Under the pieces are notes generated by a model, which did no database searches, was not told the origin of the DNA, and worked only from the letters and a program-made list of their open reading frames with translations. A stretch of 64,000 nucleotides of DNA from Thermomicrobiales bacterium (GTDB lineage: Bacteria; Chloroflexota; Chloroflexia; Thermomicrobiales; UBA6265): assembly GCA_019637585.1 (NCBI GenBank), contig JAHBVL010000005.1, positions 62,001-126,000 of the forward strand. The letters are read 5' to 3'. The translations under genes and the position numbers were made by a program. This document shows, piece by piece, positions 54,262-63,782 of the stretch; position 1 is the stretch's first letter, and each line of letters begins with the position of its first letter.

Positions 54262-55551
54262 CTACCCGGCAAGCTCCTGAGCCGCTACATCCTCGATCTG
54301 CTGAGCGACCTCTTCAGGAGACAAGGTCCCCGCGAAGATCCCCTGCACGGCGTCGTTGACCGTCTGGCCAACTGCCGGCGGCAGGAACTGGTCGTAGTAG
54401 AGCTGCAGATAGTTCGCGGTCCTGGCCAGCTCGGCCAGCTCCTTGGCGATCGGGTCGGTGATTGCATCTTCCGCCGCGGTCACCGTCGGCAGAATGGCGA
54501 TCCCTTCGCCGGCCAGGAAGCTCTGATTCTCCGCGCTGGTGAGGAAGCGAACGAAGTCGATCGCTTCGGGTGATGCGTTGGCGCCGATGGCGAAACCGTC
54601 CGCTCCACCCAGAATGTCGGTCGGGTCGCCTGCTCCGCCTTCGAGTGACGGGAAGAGGAAGTTGCCAAGGTCGTCGCCGAGGCCAACGCCGTTCTCGGCA
54701 TTGTCGGCATAGACGCCCGGCGCCCATGGACCCATCAGCTCCATCGCGGCCTGGCCATTGCCCATCACCGTGGCGGCATCGGGATAGGACGCGCCAAGGA
54801 AACCGTCCTGGAATGGTTCCAGCGCGACGAGCTCCTGCAGCAATCTGCCCGCTTCCACGAACGACTCATCGGCGAAACTGCCGTTCCGCGCGTAGGCATT
54901 CATGAATGCGTCTTCGCCGCCAGTCCGCGTCGCCAGATAGACCCAGAAAAAGTGACCGGGCCAGCGATCGCCTTCGCCGACCGAGATCGGCGTGATGCCA
55001 GCATCCTTGAGGGTGGATACGGTCGTCAGGAACTCTTCCCAGGTAGCCGGAGGCGCTTCGATGCCGGCCTGCGCGAAGAGCGCCTTGTTGTACCAGAAGG
55101 CAACCACAGCGAGCCGCCACGGCACACCAAAGTAGGCGCCGTCCCGGCCATAGAGTCCCAACCCTGCCTGAACGAACGAGTCACCCCAGCCGTCGGTCTG
55201 CAGATCAGCAGTGATGTCCTTGACCAATCCCGCACTGGCGTACTCGTAGAGCACACCGCCGCCCCAGCTCTGGAAAATGTCGGGTGGATCGCCCGACTGC
55301 ATCGCTGTCGTCAGCCGCTGCTTGAACGCTTCGTTCTCCAGCACGGTGATCTCGATGGTCACATTCGGATGGTCGGCGACATAGTCGTCGGCGAGCTGCT
55401 GAAAGAGCGCTTGATCGATTGCGTTGGTCGAGATATGCCACCAGGTAATCGTGGTGGCGTCCTGCGCCGCGGCGCGCTGGGCGACGGGCAATGCTGCGGC
55501 GGCAGCCACCGAGGCGCCCCCGATCATCAGATTGCGACGAGTCGTTTTCAT
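54262..55551 (-). CDS. Extracellular sugar-binding protein, Tat-type signal
   Basis: A 429-residue family 1 solute-binding protein, first structural gene of the beta-galactosidase operon. The signal is KTTRRNLMIGGASVAAAAAL, twin arginine included; mature sequence begins ITWWHIS. The C-terminal domain has GPWAPGVYADN and a closing alpha-helical stretch. AAGGAGG lies six bases before the ATG at 55551; an in-frame start 72 bases upstream is rejected. The substrate is presumably the oligosaccharide later cut by the GH35 enzyme. Confidence 0.94.
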   Translation of the reverse strand: MKTTRRNLMIGGASVAAAAALPVAQRAAAQDATTITWWHISTNAIDQALFQQLADDYVADHPNVTIEITVLENEAFKQRLTTAMQSGDPPDIFQSWGGGVLYEYASAGLVKDITADLQTDGWGDSFVQAGLGLYGRDGAYFGVPWRLAVVAFWYNKALFAQAGIEAPPATWEEFLTTVSTLKDAGITPISVGEGDRWPGHFFWVYLATRTGGEDAFMNAYARNGSFADESFVEAGRLLQELVALEPFQDGFLGASYPDAATVMGNGQAAMELMGPWAPGVYADNAENGVGLGDDLGNFLFPSLEGGAGDPTDILGGADGFAIGANASPEAIDFVRFLTSAENQSFLAGEGIAILPTVTAAEDAITDPIAKELAELARTANYLQLYYDQFLPPAVGQTVNDAVQGIFAGTLSPEEVAQQIEDVAAQELAG

Positions 55552-55655
55552 CGATTTCCTCCTTCTCTTCGTCCGAAAGAACTCCGATCGACACACGCGC
55601 GGCCACCGGTCCGCCTGGCACAACTGGCTTCCTCAGGTAGCCGGAGGGTCCTGAC

Positions 55656-56687
55656 TCAAGGGCCGGCAATCATCCGGCACGATTCGCGAACCACCAGTTC
55701 GGTGGGCAGATCGATCCGTTCGACCGGTGTATCCGGCGCAGCAATCCGTTGGAGGAGCATGCGCGTTGCCGCTCGCCCCATCTCGGTCAGTGGCTGGCGA
55801 ACGGTGGTCAACGGTGGATGCACCATCGACGCGGCAGGAACATTGTCAAAACCGAGAATTGAGATGTCATGACCGATACGCAGTCCGCTATCCCGCACCG
55901 CCTCCATCACGCCGAAACCCATCGCGTCGTTCGAGGCAAAAATGGCCGTCGGCCGGTGGGAAAGCGACAGCAACCTGCACGCCTGCTGATACCCAAGCGG
56001 CTGGTGGAAATCCCCTTCGAGCACGAGCTCCGGATCGTATGGGATACCGGCCGCTTCGAGCGCCTGACGATATCCCGCCAGACGGTCGACCGCACATCCC
56101 ATATGCATCTTGCCGGTGATGAACCCGATTCGCCGGTGCCCGAGCTGGATCAGGTAGTCGGTTCCATCAAGCGCTCCCTGCAGGTTCGTGGCGCCAACCG
56201 AGGGCCCTGTTTCATCAATTCCACCATGGTCGATGAGCACGTAGGGGAAACGACGACGCCGAAACGACTCGAGATAGGCGCCCGGGTCCTGCGGCAGAAC
56301 CAGCAGCAACCCGTCGGCCAGACCGGCGGTGAGCGTCGCCACATGTGCGGATTCCCGTTGCTTGCGATGATGGGTGGTGTAGAGCATCAGGTCGTAGCCG
56401 ACCGCGACGAGCTCCTCGTCGATGCCCCGGATGATCTCCCCGAAGTAACTCGTTTCCAGCTCGGGAACGACCAGGCCGATGACCTGTGATTTCCCACTGG
56501 CCAGCCCTCGCGCCTGACGGTTGATCACATAGCCGGTCCGCACCAGCGCCGCCATCACCCGGTTGCGGACCTCTTCGCTGACATATCCCTTGTTGTTGAC
56601 GACGCGAGAGACGCTGGCAGTCGAGACATTCGCCTCACGGGCGACGTCCTCGAGCGTGATGCGTCGTTCTTCGTGACTGCTGGCCAC
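55656..56687 (-). CDS. LacI-family transcriptional regulator
   Basis: A 343-residue LacI/GalR regulator. The helix-turn-helix is ITLEDVAREANVSTASVSRVVNN with the hinge helix following (about residues 10-60). The periplasmic-binding-protein-like sensor domain follows (VIGLVVPELETSYFGEII; TAIFASNDAMGFGVMEAV; ISILGFDN). The GTG at 56687 has GGAG upstream and leaves two operator-like sites outside the gene; an earlier TTG at 56729 would include one of them. It heads the operon and probably represses it until the sugar binds. Confidence 0.93.
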   Translation of the reverse strand: MASSHEERRITLEDVAREANVSTASVSRVVNNKGYVSEEVRNRVMAALVRTGYVINRQARGLASGKSQVIGLVVPELETSYFGEIIRGIDEELVAVGYDLMLYTTHHRKQRESAHVATLTAGLADGLLLVLPQDPGAYLESFRRRRFPYVLIDHGGIDETGPSVGATNLQGALDGTDYLIQLGHRRIGFITGKMHMGCAVDRLAGYRQALEAAGIPYDPELVLEGDFHQPLGYQQACRLLSLSHRPTAIFASNDAMGFGVMEAVRDSGLRIGHDISILGFDNVPAASMVHPPLTTVRQPLTEMGRAATRMLLQRIAAPDTPVERIDLPTELVVRESCRMIAGP

Positions 56688-56718
56688 TCGCCTACTCCAC
56701 GCGCAACGCTGCGTCGTC

Positions 56719-56796
56719 TGTAAGCGCAATCACAGCCAGTCGAGATTCACCCCGCCAAGGCGGGACAAATCACCGTTACATCTGCAAGCGCTTACA
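56719..56796 (-). promoter_or_regulatory. Two LacI-type operator-like sites upstream of the regulator
   Basis: TGCAAGCGCTTACA at 56783-56796 is a near-perfect palindrome of the LacI/CcpA operator type, with CG at its centre. TGTAAGCGCAATCACA at 56719-56734 shares the same TGTAAGCGC half-site. They are about 60 bases apart in the leader of the lacI-type gene, consistent with autoregulation and looping. Confidence 0.72.
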
Positions 56797-56831
56797 GAAT
56801 GGATGATAGGTTGACTGGTCGACCAATGTCA

Positions 56832-57060
56832 AGGCGAGGCGGAAAGGGGGCGGAGGCGAGTAGGCGAGTAGGCGGGTAGGCGGATAGGCGGAAAGGCGGA
56901 AAGGCGGAAAGGCGGAAAGGAAGGATACGAGATGGACGCGCGGAGGCGACGAGAACGCCTTGCGGCCGTAGAACCCGGCCCTGCGCCGGAGATCACCGCG
57001 CCACTCCTCTCCGCCTATCCGCCTCTCCGCCTATTCGTCTCTCCGCCTATTCGCCTTCGT
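56832..57060. repeat. Facing octamer arrays, GGCGGAAA and CTCCGCCT types
   Basis: The left array, 56832-56920, is made of 8-base units (GGCGAGTA, GGCGGGTA, GGCGGATA, then four or more GGCGGAAA). The right array, 57005-57060, has CTCCGCCT, ATCCGCCT and ATTCGCCT, the reverse complement. The 84-base interval between them has no array. The pair fills the 374-base gap 56688-57061 between the LacI regulator leader and the end of nadE. Confidence 0.88.
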
Positions 57061-57061
57061 C

Positions 57062-58960
57062 CTATTTCGCCGTCCAGCTCGACGACGTGACCACCGGCAG
57101 CTGAATCGCCCGCTCCCGTTCGAGATCGAGGTTGCCGATGTGCAAAGAGAGCGGCGACTGGACCCATTTGAAGATCGACCGGAGGAAGAGCCGCACGAAC
57201 TTGGCGACATATCCCTCGACGGCGGCAGCGCCGTATTCCGGGAACATCTGGCCGATCACCACCTCGACCTCCTCCGGCAACATCTTCTCCCCCACGAAGA
57301 GATAGAAGCAGGCATCGAGCACCGGGAAGGGCATCAGCTCGTCTTCGCCACTCTGGTTTGGAGCCAACTCCGGACCGGGTGGTTTGGCCAGCACTGCCTG
57401 GATGCCTTCGTGGCCGGTCTGCTCGTAGAGGTAGTCGAGCAGATACATGACCACGGTTTTCGGCACATTGGCCAGGACGGCCAGGGCGCCCATCAGGTCG
57501 CCGCCGACGGTGGTGTACCCGACCGCTTTTTCGGTCATGTTGCCGGTTTGGAGAAAGAGGCCGTGCGCCGAGTTCGACCAGTTCCACATCCGCTGCGCGC
57601 GCAACCGCGCCTGGATATTCTGCTCGGTGATGGGGGTGATCGTCTCGCCAGACTGCAGCATGGCCGCGACGGCCTCTCGCTCGCGCTCGAACGCCTCGTC
57701 GATCGAAACGATCTCCAACGGCACACCCAGATCGCCACAAATCGTTTCGGCGGCCAACCGGGTTTGCTCAGATGAGTAGCGGGAGGGCTGGTAGAAGGCC
57801 CGGATCAGCGAGCCGGGATCGTCCGGACGAACCTTGCTGGCATAGCGGTGCGCAATCAGCAGTGTGAGCAGTGAATCCCGCCCGCCGGAGAGTGAAATGC
57901 CAATAACCTGGAATGCGCCGATCTTTTCGAAGTAGTCGCCGATTCCCAGGGCCAGCGCATCCAGAATCTCCTCGCACAGCTCCTCCCGGGCAGACCGGCG
58001 CGGTTCGTCCGCCGGCAAAAAGAAGCTCTTCTGGCGAGGCACGGGATAGGTCAAGCCGGCTCGCGTCGTTGCCGTATCCAGAATCTCGGTCGAAACATGG
58101 ATGACGCCGGGAACCTGGTGCTCCTGCAGGTAGGTCTCCCGGTCATCCCGCCAGGTGGTCGCCTCCGAACGCAAACGGAGAGTTCGGTCGAGATCAATGG
58201 TCGCTTCGGAGAAACCGATCGCGAAACGCGTTCCCGCGAGCATCGGTTTGCCATTCTGGTTGACGTAGCTGCCACCGTCGAAGATCAATCCATCGTTCGT
58301 TCCGACGAGGTTGGTGTAGGCGACGGTGCATTGATTGTCGGCGGCCCGGGTGGCGATGAGCTCCCGGCGGGTCTGGTCGATGCCAACCCGAAAGGGAGAA
58401 GCCGAGACGTTGGCAACCAGTTCGGCGCCGCCATAGGCCCGCCGCTTCATCGGCCCATCGGCGCTCCAGAGATCCTCGCAAATCTCGACCCCGAGCACCC
58501 CGAAATCAAATGCGAAGAGAAAATCGCCGAACGGAACACCGCGGTGCTCTTCGAACAATCCAGCGAAACCGCGAGCCAGGGTTCGGCCCTCGTAGAAGAC
58601 GTTGTAGGTCGGCAGTTTCTCTTTGGGGACGACTCCGATGATCTCCCCGCCGGCCACAACAGCCGCGCAGTTGTATCGCAATCCCTGCTGATTGCAGGCG
58701 ATGCCGATCACCCAGGCGGCGGGCAGTGCCGCTGTTTCGGCGGCGAATCGTTCCAGCTCGGACCACTGCCGGTCGACAAATCCCTGCCATTGCACCAGGT
58801 CTTCAGGCGAATAGCCGCCGATCGCCTGTTCGGGAAAGAGCCCGATCGTCACGCCAGCAGCGGCCATCTCCCTGGCGGCGTCGATAGCCGCGTTGGTATT
58901 GGCCACGAACGCCCCGACCGTCGTATTGATGTTTGCGAGACCGATCCTGACAAGACGCAC
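57062..58960 (-). CDS. nadE: NAD synthase, glutamine-hydrolysing
   Basis: A 632-residue two-domain enzyme that makes NAD from deamido-NAD using glutamine. The N-terminal nitrilase-like glutaminase has the triad E (GLFPEQAIGG, about 44), K (VPKEKLPTYNVFYEGR, about 118) and C (GVEICEDLWS, about 162). The synthetase domain has the PP-loop ISLSGGRDSLLTLL (about 353-366). GTG start with GGAG upstream. It is 37 bases after a tandem universal stress gene on the same strand. Confidence 0.95.
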   Translation of the reverse strand: MRLVRIGLANINTTVGAFVANTNAAIDAAREMAAAGVTIGLFPEQAIGGYSPEDLVQWQGFVDRQWSELERFAAETAALPAAWVIGIACNQQGLRYNCAAVVAGGEIIGVVPKEKLPTYNVFYEGRTLARGFAGLFEEHRGVPFGDFLFAFDFGVLGVEICEDLWSADGPMKRRAYGGAELVANVSASPFRVGIDQTRRELIATRAADNQCTVAYTNLVGTNDGLIFDGGSYVNQNGKPMLAGTRFAIGFSEATIDLDRTLRLRSEATTWRDDRETYLQEHQVPGVIHVSTEILDTATTRAGLTYPVPRQKSFFLPADEPRRSAREELCEEILDALALGIGDYFEKIGAFQVIGISLSGGRDSLLTLLIAHRYASKVRPDDPGSLIRAFYQPSRYSSEQTRLAAETICGDLGVPLEIVSIDEAFEREREAVAAMLQSGETITPITEQNIQARLRAQRMWNWSNSAHGLFLQTGNMTEKAVGYTTVGGDLMGALAVLANVPKTVVMYLLDYLYEQTGHEGIQAVLAKPPGPELAPNQSGEDELMPFPVLDACFYLFVGEKMLPEEVEVVIGQMFPEYGAAAVEGYVAKFVRLFLRSIFKWVQSPLSLHIGNLDLERERAIQLPVVTSSSWTAK

Positions 58961-58997
58961 TGGCTGCTTCTCCGCTCGAGTCGATTCAGCCTATAGC

Positions 58998-59891
58998 TTA
59001 CGACTCGGCGGAGGGTTGCGAGCGGATCACAATCACCGGGGTATGCCCCTGCCGCACGAGCTTCTCAGTGACGCTGCCCAGCATCCACCGGCCAAGTCCA
59101 CCCCGGCCATGACTGGTGAGCACCAGTACGTCACCGGGGAGGAGCGCCGCATTCAGCGCTGGAGCCGGCTCCCCTTCGATGACGGCTGTTTCCACGTCGA
59201 TTCCCGCGTCGATCAGCGGGGCAGCCTCCGATTGAAGGTAGTCGTCGATTCCCTCCCGGATCAGCTCGGGAGTTCCGGCGAAGCGGGCCACCGGGATCGT
59301 CGCCCGCTGGGCGGCGACCAGCGCCTGCTCGATATCGACCACCCGCGTCAGCAAGACCGGAACGTTCAGATTCAAGGCCAGCTGCCGGACGAATGGCAAC
59401 GCCTGTTCCGCCAGATCGGACCCATCCAGACCCACGACCAGCCGGACGATCGCCTGGGCGGCCACGGGATCCTCGCCACCCCTGATCAGCATCACGGGCG
59501 CCTGCGATGTCCTGGCCACGCGGTCGGCCACGCTGCCCAGAACGAGCCGTCCGCCCGCACCACGTCCATGCGTGGTCATGATGATCAGATCGGCATCGCG
59601 CGCGTAGGTTTCGATCCACTCGGCCGGGCGCCCGAACACCACCTCGATTTCGACATCGCGGCCCTCCAGCTCCAGGGGTTCGGCGATTCCGGCCAGTCTG
59701 GCGCTGACGGCATCTCGCCACTCCTGCCGCCACTCCTCCTGAACGCCGGCCGGCGCAAATCCGATTCCGGCGTCTTCATCGGACAGCACGGTCAGCAGAC
59801 GCACCCGCTCGCTGGGAATGCCCTGGGCGTAGATCACAGCCACAGCGGCGATGTCCGAGCCATCGAGGGGAACAAGGAGACGTTCGAACAT
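58998..59891 (-). CDS. Universal stress protein, tandem UspA domains
   Basis: A 297-residue protein made of two UspA domains. Each has an N-terminal strand with an aspartate (LLVPLDGSDIAAVAVIYA; VVGLDGSDLAEQALPFV) and a C-terminal ATP-binding loop, TTHGRGAGGRLVLGSVADRV and TSHGRGGLGRWMLGSVTEKL. The G-2x-G-9x-G-S/T pattern of ATP-binding Usp proteins is intact in both. It is likely cotranscribed with the next Usp gene and nadE. Confidence 0.93.
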   Translation of the reverse strand: MFERLLVPLDGSDIAAVAVIYAQGIPSERVRLLTVLSDEDAGIGFAPAGVQEEWRQEWRDAVSARLAGIAEPLELEGRDVEIEVVFGRPAEWIETYARDADLIIMTTHGRGAGGRLVLGSVADRVARTSQAPVMLIRGGEDPVAAQAIVRLVVGLDGSDLAEQALPFVRQLALNLNVPVLLTRVVDIEQALVAAQRATIPVARFAGTPELIREGIDDYLQSEAAPLIDAGIDVETAVIEGEPAPALNAALLPGDVLVLTSHGRGGLGRWMLGSVTEKLVRQGHTPVIVIRSQPSAES

Positions 59892-59904
59892 GGCCTGCCT
59901 CGTT

Positions 59905-60831
59905 TCAGGAGCTGGTGGCTACTCTGTCTTTCGCCGGTACGAGCACCACTGGCGCCGCGCCGGACCGAATCAGTTTTTCAGAAACACTGCCCAGCAGCCA
60001 GCGCCGGAATCCGCTCCGGCCATGACTGGTCATGACGATCAGATCGCCCGGTTGCAGCACCGATTGCACCGCGTCGGCGGCCGCCCCTTCGACGACCTTC
60101 GTCGTCACATCGACCCCGCTCAGTTCGCCGGACGCCTCGGTCAATGCGTCAGTCGCCGCCGAGGTCATGTCTTCGAAAATCTCCGTGTAGAGCTCTTCGG
60201 GGTAGTAGGCAGCGCCGGCGGGCGCAGGAACCAGCACCGCGGCCGGATTGACCGCCGACACGAGCAACAGGGAGGCGCTGGTCGACGCGGCGATATCTCT
60301 GGCCACGGAGAGCGCTTCATTCGCGATATCCGAACCATCCAGCGGCACGACGATGCGGCTGATGGCCGCGAGGTGGGGTTCAGATTCCGAAACCGGGTGA
60401 ATGATCAACGCCGGGATCGGCGACGTGCGGGCCAGTCTGTCCGCGACGCTGCCAAACGCCACCCGGCCGGCCATACCGCGACCATGACTGGCCAGGGCGA
60501 GCATCGTCGCCCCTGCCGAGCGGGCAACATTGAGCGTCACCTCGGCCGGATCACCCGATTCCACGATGACGGTCGGATCGATGGAGAGCTCGTCTTTCCA
60601 CCGGCCGACGGTTTCGGCCATCAATGTCCGGCCATTCTCTTTGGCCATATTCAGCACTTCGTCGCCCGAGGCGATCTGTGTGCCAAAGAGCCCACGCAGC
60701 GGTTCCACTTCCGGCACAACATGAAGGAAGAGAAGCTCTCCAGCCTTCCCGGCCAGGGCGGCAGCATAGGGGATCACCTGCTCGGCGAGAGGGGATCCAT
60801 CGAGCGGTACAAGAATTCGGGTCGTCGACAT
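59905..60831 (-). CDS. Universal stress protein, tandem UspA domains
   Basis: A 308-residue protein with two UspA domains: ILVPLDGSPLAEQVIPYAAAL and IVVPLDGSDIANEALSVARD at the domain starts, ASHGRGMAGRVAFGSVADRL and TSHGRSGFRRWLLGSVSEKL as ATP-binding loops. The second loop has SGFRRW instead of the usual GxxGxx core, so its nucleotide binding is less certain. The ATG at 60831 has AAGGA upstream. The next Usp gene starts 13 bases after its stop. Confidence 0.92.
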   Translation of the reverse strand: MSTTRILVPLDGSPLAEQVIPYAAALAGKAGELLFLHVVPEVEPLRGLFGTQIASGDEVLNMAKENGRTLMAETVGRWKDELSIDPTVIVESGDPAEVTLNVARSAGATMLALASHGRGMAGRVAFGSVADRLARTSPIPALIIHPVSESEPHLAAISRIVVPLDGSDIANEALSVARDIAASTSASLLLVSAVNPAAVLVPAPAGAAYYPEELYTEIFEDMTSAATDALTEASGELSGVDVTTKVVEGAAADAVQSVLQPGDLIVMTSHGRSGFRRWLLGSVSEKLIRSGAAPVVLVPAKDRVATSS

Positions 60832-61042
60832 GGCAATCCGTCCTTTGTTTCGGTCAATCAACAGCGCAGGCCAGAGCGTTCGCCTTCACGCAGCCATTCA
60901 ATAGTCATCCTACTGGCAACCGGGTCACATTGCTGAACATTCGGTTGCCCAATCTGCATCAGCTACGCAACAGGGGTGCCGAACCTTCCCTCTGTTACCA
61001 TGCGGAATGTACCGGCGACCGTCTCACTATCAGGAAGCACTC

Positions 61043-62086
61043 ATGCCCCCGACCACCGACTCCTTCATGTATCAGACCATGTTCCGGCAGCCCGCCGAGA
61101 TTGCCCGGCTCGTCGCTGACGAGTGGAATCAGGCTGAACGGGCCGCCGCGCTGCTGTCCGGCGCCCGGCGAGTGACATTGACCGGTATCGGTACGAGCTA
61201 TCACGCCTCCCTGGTGGGATCGTGGCTCCTTCGCGCAGCCGGAATCGACGCCCGGGCGGTGACCTCCTTCGACTTCGCCTCCTATCCCGACAGTTTTCCG
61301 ATCGGCAATGACGAAGCGGTCATCGTGATGGCCCACACCGGAGTGAAGTCCTACTCGAAGATCGCGCTCGATCGCGCGGTCGCATCGGGAGCAACCGTTC
61401 TCTCGGTGGGGAGTCAGTCCGCCGAGCATCCGGGGTCGCAACTCGTTCTCCGCACCGTGGAGAGAGAGAAATCTGCTGCCTATACCGCATCCCATCTGGC
61501 GGCCATGACGGTGATCGCCCAGATTGCCGCCGCAGCCGGCGCCGCGGACTTCCGGGAGGAATTGCAAACCCTTCCCGGCCATCTCGAGGAGATTCTCGGC
61601 CGGGCCGACGACCTGCAATCGACCGCCGAGTACGCGGCATCCCATCGTGTCTACGCGACCGGCGCCGGACCGAACGAAGCCACCGCGCTGGAATTCGTGA
61701 TCAAAGCGAGGGAGGCGGCCTACGGTCAGGTCGATGCCCTGGCAGCCGAGCAGTTTCTGCACGGTCCCATGGTGGCGGTGAACGCGGGCGATCTGGCCGT
61801 GGTGGTGGATGTCCCGGGCGCAGCTGGTGAGCGAGTGGCCGCGATCACCAGCGTGCTGGAGGGGTTCGGCTGCCGGATTCTGGTCGTCGGACAACAAATG
61901 AGCGCTGTTCAGGACGCCACCGTTTTCCCGATTCCCGTCGTGCAGGAAGTGCTCTCCCCACTCCTTGCCGTTGTTCCGATGCAGATCCTGGCTTACCAGA
62001 TGGCGGCGATCAAAGGAATCAACCCGGACACTTTTCGCCGGGACGACGAGGTCTACAAAGCGGCATTCGGACGACTGACGCTCTAG
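61043..62086 (+). CDS. SIS-domain protein (GlmS isomerase-like)
   Basis: A 347-residue protein with two SIS (sugar isomerase) domains, like the isomerase half of GlmS but without the glutaminase. Segments VTLTGIGTSYHASLVGSWLL (about 47-66), AVIVMAHTGVKSYSKI and EATALEFVIKAREAAYGQV mark the fold. Candidate roles are deaminating or isomerising amino-sugar phosphates. It ends in TAG, which shares four bases with the stop of the convergent PucR gene (CTAG). AGGAAG lies before the ATG at 61043. Confidence 0.88.
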   Translation: MPPTTDSFMYQTMFRQPAEIARLVADEWNQAERAAALLSGARRVTLTGIGTSYHASLVGSWLLRAAGIDARAVTSFDFASYPDSFPIGNDEAVIVMAHTGVKSYSKIALDRAVASGATVLSVGSQSAEHPGSQLVLRTVEREKSAAYTASHLAAMTVIAQIAAAAGAADFREELQTLPGHLEEILGRADDLQSTAEYAASHRVYATGAGPNEATALEFVIKAREAAYGQVDALAAEQFLHGPMVAVNAGDLAVVVDVPGAAGERVAAITSVLEGFGCRILVVGQQMSAVQDATVFPIPVVQEVLSPLLAVVPMQILAYQMAAIKGINPDTFRRDDEVYKAAFGRLTL

Positions 62087-63597
62087 GTTCCCGTCTGAGC
62101 AACTGGCGCCGGCGGCAGGACCGACGCCAGCAGGGCCATGTGCAACGCCAGGTGACTCTGCGGTTTGGTCGGATCGGTGCCGGTCAGCTCGGCGATCTGC
62201 CGCAGGCGATAGGAGAGGGTGTTGCGGTGTACTTCGAGCCGCGTTGCGGCATCGACCTGCGACCCGCCCGCTTCCAGGTAGGCGAGCAACGTGCGACGGA
62301 GACTGCCTCGGCGGTCGCGCGTCAGAAGCTGGCCGAGCGTGTCGCGCGAGAAGGTCTCCAGCTCAGGCGATCCCCAGAGTGGGAACATGAGGCGATAGAC
62401 CCCAACGTCGGATGGCCGGTCGAACCGGATGTGGGAACCGCGCAGAAGTCCACCGGTCACCAATGCGGCCAGATACCGGGCTTGCCGCGCCGCCAACGGG
62501 ATTCTGGCCACGCCGGTGACCGGTTCTGACAGGACGATCCAGTGCTCGGCGCTCTCCTGTCCGGGTGCGTGTTGCCGGCCGGAAACGGGATGTTCCCCGC
62601 CCGCAAAACGAGGTGAGCGGGTGTTCAGCTCGACCAGCGTCGCCATCATGCCATCGATCTCCGCAGCCTCGTGGGGTGTACCCAGCGACGCAATCTCCCG
62701 GGCCATAGCCGACCGGTTCGCTCCGGCCGATGACAACACCACCGCATACGAGCCATTGGCCGGCAGCCCAAGCGCCACGCCGATCTTGGCGGAATCAGAT
62801 CCAGCATCGGTGAGCAGACCAGCGATGGCATTGGCACGCGCGTTGCCGCGCGGACGAACATCGATCGCGTGGGCAAGAGCGACCTCGACTGCCATCCCCA
62901 CCCGCTCGCTGATCAACCTGGCCAGAGCGCGCCGGGACGACGCAACAGGACCGAGCCACAATTCGGCGACCTGCGAGATCCGGCGGACATAGCGATCTCC
63001 ATGCCAGCCTTGCCGATCGGAGAGAGCCGAAAGATCACCGGGCGCGACATCGCCTGCCGGTCCAGCGCTGGCGATAACGCCATCTCTGCCTGAAACCACC
63101 GCAGCGCCCATTCCGAGATAGTCGGATGCCGTTTTCAGCACGTCTTCGACATCTGCTCCCAGCGCATTCGCCTGCGTCAGCAACCGGCCAAGCTCAGTAC
63201 CCGCCCGGTAGATTTCGCCGCGCTGCTCGGTCAGCACCCGGTTGATATCGCTCTCCAGGTCGGCAGGAATTGAATCGGCGTAGAGTGTGATCAGGGAAGA
63301 AGGCGCGGCAATAAATCGTTCGACAACCAGGCCACGCGCTCCCCGGTTGGCCACTTCCCGGACGATCTCATCGACCGGCACACCGGTATCAGGCAGAATT
63401 CTGTCGGGGAGGATGACGATCTCGCCGCCGCGCAAGGGTGGCAGAATGGGCATCGAAGCTCGAAGGGTGACCGCCCAGCTGATCTCGCTGTCGAGCGCAC
63501 GCTCGGACGATGCCCCGGAGCCGTCGAGCTCACTGCTCTGCGGCAGAGTCAAACGGTTCTCCCATGAGAGAAGATCGAGGATCGTGATGTCCGCCAT
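62083..63597 (-). CDS. PucR-type transcriptional regulator
   Basis: A 504-residue regulator. The N-terminal purine-catabolism regulator-like domain spans about residues 1-140 (GEIVILPDRILPDTGVPVDEI region). The C-terminal helix-turn-helix is LLAYLEAGGSQVDAATRLEVHRNTLSYRLRQIAELTG, split over about 455-492. This family controls purine, amino-acid or polyol catabolism. The ATG at 63597 was chosen over an upstream 40-residue extension. Its stop overlaps that of the SIS gene, and a 17-base palindrome lies just upstream. Confidence 0.87.
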   Translation of the reverse strand: MADITILDLLSWENRLTLPQSSELDGSGASSERALDSEISWAVTLRASMPILPPLRGGEIVILPDRILPDTGVPVDEIVREVANRGARGLVVERFIAAPSSLITLYADSIPADLESDINRVLTEQRGEIYRAGTELGRLLTQANALGADVEDVLKTASDYLGMGAAVVSGRDGVIASAGPAGDVAPGDLSALSDRQGWHGDRYVRRISQVAELWLGPVASSRRALARLISERVGMAVEVALAHAIDVRPRGNARANAIAGLLTDAGSDSAKIGVALGLPANGSYAVVLSSAGANRSAMAREIASLGTPHEAAEIDGMMATLVELNTRSPRFAGGEHPVSGRQHAPGQESAEHWIVLSEPVTGVARIPLAARQARYLAALVTGGLLRGSHIRFDRPSDVGVYRLMFPLWGSPELETFSRDTLGQLLTRDRRGSLRRTLLAYLEAGGSQVDAATRLEVHRNTLSYRLRQIAELTGTDPTKPQSHLALHMALLASVLPPAPVAQTGT

Positions 63598-63627
63598 CCG
63601 TCGAACCTTTCCGAGACTTCGCGGGAA

Positions 63628-63644
63628 TTGTTCACAATGAACAA
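63628..63644. promoter_or_regulatory. Palindrome upstream of the PucR gene, possible operator
   Basis: TTGTTCACAATGAACAA is a perfect seven-base inverted repeat around CAA, 31 bases before the PucR start. It lies between the PucR gene and the divergent transporter gene, so it could control either or both. Confidence 0.55.
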
Positions 63645-63782
63645 ATTTGAATCGGTCAGTGCGCGATCGATCGATTTCATACCTGGTTGCAGCCGGTTTG
63701 GTATCAAGGGTTAGCATTTTTGCACAATTTCGTTCGAGTCACAAGAGGAGTATGGCGGGAAACGCCGGCAAACCTGGCGGTT

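Noticed and set aside
52521-54359. Plus-strand frame of 612 codons opposite the two permease genes
   Set aside because: Antisense of two conserved permeases, with runs of Arg, Gln and His and no hydrophobic core.
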